From Ichthyophonus hoferi (lineage: Eukaryota; Opisthokonta; Ichthyosporea; Ichthyophonida; Ichthyophonidae), in NCBI GenBank assembly GCA_002751075.1, contig NAOQ01000228.1:46220-104070 (forward strand): a stretch of DNA of 57,851 nucleotides, read 5' to 3'. Positions within the stretch are counted from its first letter, which is position 1. Each line of letters begins with the position of its first letter. Below are positions 54,345 to 57,851 of the stretch, piece after piece. The notes below the pieces were generated by a model. It ran no database searches and was not told where the DNA came from. It saw nothing but the letters and a program-made list of their open reading frames with translations. The position numbers were made by a program, and so were the translations under genes.

Positions 54345-56324
54345 CTATTTATATACATCCTCGCACATGTCGCCAGATGAGTACATCAACCAATAGCGGC
54401 GTTGCTGCAGGACCCTCTTCTCGCGCACCACCACCCCCTTTTCCTCCTCCTCCTCCCCCTATGATGGGAGCCCCACCACCACCTCCTCCCCCTCCTCCAA
54501 TGATGGGTGCTCCACCTCCCCCACCACCTCCACCTATGATGGGGGGTGGCCCTCCTCCTCCTCCTCCTCCTCCTATGATGGGAGGAGGTCCTCCACCACC
54601 ACCACCGCCTCCTATGATGGGGGGGGGGCCACCTCCACCTCCACCTCCCCCTGGCATGGGAGGACCTCCCCCACCACCTCCACCTATGATGGGGGGAGGT
54701 CCTCCACCTCCTCCTCCCCCTGGCGGTATGGGAGGCCCTCCTCCTCCTCCTGGTATGGGCGGCCCTCCTCCTCCTCCTGGAATGAGAGGGCCACCCCCCC
54801 CTGGTATGGGTGCAGCCCCTCGTGGCCCTGGTAAGTAGCTATTGCTTGTAAGGGATGATTGTGGGTTGCTAAGTATCTGTCGGTCCATCATCTTAGCAAG
54901 AAAACAATAGTTTAAAACATGACGTCATAGTGGCACATGGCCTCCTAGAGGTAGGAAGGTATATCTGACCCCCCTTAGACTACATAGGGGGCTAGATCTT
55001 TAATGCAACAACGAAGGTTACGTTACACATACGAGTGGCCTTTGTATGCTTGTGGAAGAATACGTATTTAATCTCCAACGTCTATCTATGAACTTATCTA
55101 AATTAGATTGAGGTGCATGATTTCTTATTTCCTTTGGACAAGTTATAAGATGCGTGCATACATACATACATACATACATACATACATACATACCTGGTGG
55201 ACAAAAAATGGACTTAGCTTTCCTAGAATCTTGTCTTCCGATTGGATTATATTGTAGGGATCATTAGTAGATAGAGTTTAGTGGATTTGGATTGCCTATG
55301 AGCTTATATTCTATTGGGGGAAATAGAGATCTGAACTTGTTTATTCAAAGAAAATTGATTCTTTCATTAGTCATGTATCAGGCCTTAGATGAAATTGCCA
55401 AAATTGGGAAACATGAAAGAAAATATGGTTGGGTCATCCATAGATCAGGCTATATATGGTCATAGAACTTGTTAAATAGCGGTAGAGATCAAGTCACAGA
55501 GCTAGTAATTGGAGGCTAATCACGTATATATTTATCTCTTTCTTGTCGGTCGGTGCACGAAATACTAACCAAAATAATTAATTACTACTTCTAAATCACA
55601 ATGATCTTAGCCAATAGGGATTAGATGTTTAGTATTAGATGAACAGATTTTGCAATAGAAAGTATGGACAATGACCTATTATAGAGCTGTATTAAAAATA
55701 ACGCCGACCAATATTAACCATGCTAGATAATCCTTTAAAGGTATTCTAAACAGCAAATCCAATTACACAATAATATTCTTTTAATTATAGTGATCTAATT
55801 GATGAGGCCGTGGACCAAATTAATCGAATGAGCCTTATTGGGCTATCTGGCATCGACCTATATATGTATTAGATCTATATGTTATATACAAAATATGATT
55901 GGGTCTAACCGTACCATCTTGCATGACGCACCATATCCAGCGGGGCCTAGGAGACCACGTTTAGTGCCAAAGAAGAAGATGAAAGGGTTGTTCTGGCAGA
56001 AAATTTCATTGCCTGCTGTGACTCCCCCAGGGCCTGTAAAGTAAGTGCTGACCTTACCTCTTTTGTCATTGGTTCATTCCTTCTCCTCTTATATTTTATT
56101 GTCGATTCTTTTGTGTTTATCTTGCTATTTTTCTCTCTATTCTTTGATCAGCATTGACTTATTTTTGTGTATATCTTGAGCACGTCCCACATACAACAAA
56201 CAAACAAACAAACGAATGAACATACATTTATGTATCTTTACATTCGATAAGATAAGTACGTATACTTTGCTTTCTACTAGAAATCCAAATCACAATATCT
56301 CAGATTGCGATGGTTAGAAAGAGC

Positions 56325-56355
<31 letters not shown>

Positions 56356-57690
56356 AGAAGCAATTATGTTATATAGTAAAGCAGATCAGATATGAGCACT
56401 CTAGGCTGAGGGAAAGGTCTGTGTATATGACGTATGTATGTATGTATATGATACTATGTACTATTAAGACCAGCCGCATGCAATATCATATTTCCCGACT
56501 ACTTACACCACCTATGTCCAATTGTTGGCTGTGTTTAAGGTTAAAGGGGAGCCAGGGTTGGTGAATTCACGCATGATTTAACTGAATTTACACTTGTTTA
56601 TGGGAAGGAAAAGACAAGATTTAATGAAAAATAATTGGCTGCCACATGAACCATAAAATTATAAAAATGTTCATTACCATGGAAATATTTTCCAAATTTT
56701 AAGCAATACTTTAAAATGTTTAAAATATTGATAAGATATAAACACGCGATTATCTAGTTATGAAAATCTATTAATTGCCATATAAGATCATTAATCTACA
56801 TTAATCCTCATTATGTGATTGGTTGATAATATGAGATAAGAGCTCCAACCAATGAACCATATCCTCCTCTCTTTGTCACCATATAGGATTATTAATACTC
56901 ATGATGTAATTGGTTGAGAATATGAGATAAAAATCCCAACCAATGAACCGTACCCTACCACTTGTTGCCACCATATGATTATTAATCCTCATGATATAAT
57001 TGGTTGATAATATGAGATAAGAACCACAACCAATGAAGCATACCCTACCACTCTTTGGCAGACCCTTTTGGGACACCATACAGGAACCAGTCCTATGCGA
57101 GGATGAGGTGGCAAACCTGTTCAGCGTGGCACCTGCTAAGGTATCCGATGCCAGCGTCGGTGATAAACCCGAGAAGAAGGCCAAGAAGGTTAGTGCTAAA
57201 ATTGTTATGCGCCCAATATTCAAAGGTTATTCTCTTATATGTGTTTGCATATATATCGTCTCTCTCTTCAGTTAGCTCTGCTTGTAGACCGCGTGGCGCT
57301 ATAGGGGGGTCCATGACCCCACCTCCTCAACTATAGTCAAATTCCCCGTAGTCTGCTCCTATCTTATTATCTTCCAGCTTTGTTAAGTGGTTCCTACTTA
57401 TATTGCTATGATATAGTTTTACCTTAAGCCATATTAGGTATAATTATGTTAACGTATCAGGATAATATATTAGCAAGACACAAAAATGAGGGAATATATT
57501 ACATTTAGATAGATGCAGATCATGTAGTATGATAGCTCTCTTGCTTTTATTTCCCTTCCTTTTAATGCGTCCAGTATTATTTCATTAATAAAAAATATAC
57601 TCAATCAGTTTGCGACGCTCTTAGATGATAAGCGATCTAAAGAGGTTGCAATTACACTCAATCGCTTCAAAAACATTAATCTCAAGGAAG
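45501..57690 (+). CDS. Formin with long acidic repeat N-terminus (3' end beyond window)
   Basis: Formins nucleate and elongate actin filaments: FH1 recruits profilin-actin and dimeric FH2 caps the barbed end. Exons: 45501-47925, 48339-48533, 48951-49045, 49544-49608, 49839-49963, 50969-51033, 51634-51735 (or from 51645), 52350-52425, 53472-53761, 54377-54830, 55941-56040, 57062-57188, 57609-57690 and on; all phases agree. Exon 1 (808 codons) begins with a Lys run and a Ser/Pro-rich stretch, then acidic degenerate repeats built on ETGLVEEVKIVDE and TAITHVTKDS. Exons 5-9 are coiled coil (EYETRLQEMTEKIELLQRQ; EEVERIQKEKDVLAKENEQL). Exon 10 is FH1: repeated poly-Pro blocks separated by MMGG/GMGG. 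Exon 11 opens FH2 (KKKMKGLFWQKI); exons 12-13 continue it (FWDTIQEPVLCEDEV; LLDDKRSKEVAITLNRFKNI). No GTPase-binding/FH3 region is recognised before FH1. About 1,400 residues are visible. Confidence 0.9.
50404..50560. repeat. (TATAC)n-type pentanucleotide array in formin intron
   Basis: Roughly 150 nt of ACTAT pentamers with TGTAC, CTATG and TTGTG variants, inside the intron between exons at 49963 and 50969. Gives spurious Tyr/Leu-rich open frames in two registers. Confidence 0.9.
50806..50837. repeat. (AATAG)n microsatellite in the same formin intron
   Basis: Six tandem AATAG pentamers; a shorter relative of the arrays at 50404 and 53167. Confidence 0.85.
52516..52580. repeat. 18-nt tandem repeat (AACCCGACCCGATTATAT)
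   Basis: Three full copies and a partial fourth, all virtually identical, in the formin intron following the exon that ends at 52425. The unit is GC-richer than its surroundings and includes a doubled CCCGA. Confidence 0.9.
53022..53129. repeat. 36-nt tandem repeat, three identical copies
   Basis: The unit starts CACCCCTGTTCTATTC and ends CTTACTTACTTAA. Exactly three copies, apparently without mismatches, in the same intron as the 18-nt array. Pyrimidine-rich on the coding strand, so each copy resembles an acceptor tract without the AG. Confidence 0.9.
53167..53388. repeat. TAGAG/TAGGG pentanucleotide array
   Basis: About 220 nt of TAG-initiated pentamers: TAGAG and TAGAA units at both flanks and a homogeneous core of about 20 TAGGG units around 53230-53316. 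It ends ~80 nt before the formin exon at 53472. G-rich on the plus strand. Confidence 0.92.
54377..54830 (+). repeat. FH1 coding minisatellite (poly-Pro / MMGG units)
   Basis: The whole FH1 exon is built from units of 7-10 prolines followed by MMGA, MMGGG, GMGG or similar. It reads as long poly-Gly on the other strand, which is not a gene. Unit number likely varies between alleles. Confidence 0.9.
55147..55194. repeat. (CATA)n microsatellite in formin intron
   Basis: About eleven CATA tetramers in the intron between the FH1 exon and the first FH2 exon. Confidence 0.9.
56795..57060. repeat. ~88-nt tandem repeat, three copies, ending at a splice acceptor
   Basis: Each unit carries ATTATTAAT, TGATTGGTTGA-like and ATATGAGATAA blocks, then CCAACCAATGAA, ending in a pyrimidine-rich CTACCACTCTTTG. 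Copies are roughly 56795-56884, 56885-56975 and 56976-57060. The last ends in CTCTTTGGCAG, the acceptor of the formin exon at 57062. Only this copy has GGCAG; the others have GTCACC or GCCACC at that place. Confidence 0.8.
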
Positions 57691-57763
57691 GTGTGTGACA
57701 GCTATCCTATTATTGTGTTCTATCTGTGTAGGAAATAATGGGGTTTATTGGTTGAATCAAATA

Positions 57764-57851
57764 GTATAGTAGTATAATAGTATAAAAGTATAGTAGTATA
57801 ATAGTATAAAAGTATAGTAGTATAATAGTATAAAAGTATAGTAGTATAATA
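57764..57851. repeat. 24-nt tandem repeat at window end
   Basis: Units of AGTATAGTAGTATAATAGTATAAA-type sequence repeat about 3.5 times and run off the window edge, in the formin intron after the exon ending at 57690. Confidence 0.85.

Noticed and set aside
54349-54891. Minus-strand glycine-rich frame of 180 codons
   Set aside because: It is the exact complement of the FH1 exon; poly-Pro codons read as poly-Gly. The plus strand has splice phase continuity with the formin.

Overview
The window is intron-dense, AT-rich nuclear DNA from a eukaryote. Introns start GTAAGT/GTATGT-like and end in AG, and I checked exon phases by hand across every junction given. The gene set is an MCM helicase subunit, a formin, a RhoGAP, a mitochondrial ketopantoate hydroxymethyltransferase, a Kazal-domain protein and a TSP1-bearing surface protein. 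This suggests a free-living or parasitic unicellular eukaryote. A holozoan protist such as an ichthyosporean is my best guess, but that is inference only. There are two assembly gaps (20965-21199 and 41006-41574).

Layout: 1-7520 (+) holds the 3' two-thirds of MCM6 in 14 exons. 7934-8242 (+) holds two well-spliced exons of an unrecognised small gene. 8.6-16 kb is a gene-poor interval with a duplicated tRNA-Val(CAC) locus (one intact gene, one near-perfect but end-damaged copy, two relics) and many copies of one interspersed repeat family, called R1 here. 16782-18185 (+) is an intronless, secreted, probably GPI-anchored TSP1 protein. 19213-20508 (-) is a Kazal-domain gene of which only part is resolved. 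21.2-26.7 kb is again repeat-rich (R1 and a putative solo LTR, R2). 26.7-32.1 kb (+) is a RhoGAP gene, with the catalytic domain spread over five firm exons. 33253-37599 (-) is a complete ten-exon panB-like gene with a mitochondrial-type presequence. 37.6-45.4 kb is a nested graveyard: an R2 copy inside R1, and a broken Tc1/mariner element inside another R1, followed by scraps of unrecognised exons. 45501 to beyond the window end (+) is a formin whose first exon is an 808-codon acidic degenerate repeat, followed by coiled-coil exons, a proline-rich FH1 exon and the start of FH2.

The genes do not form one pathway. MCM6 is replication, panB is pantothenate/CoA synthesis, RhoGAP and formin are both actin/Rho biology (their nearness may be chance), and the Kazal and TSP1 genes are secretory or surface products. 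The most unusual items are the divergent panB active site, the formin N-terminus, the probable GC-AG intron in the RhoGAP gene, the orphan two-exon gene behind MCM6, and the modular R1 repeat family with a recurrent open frame.
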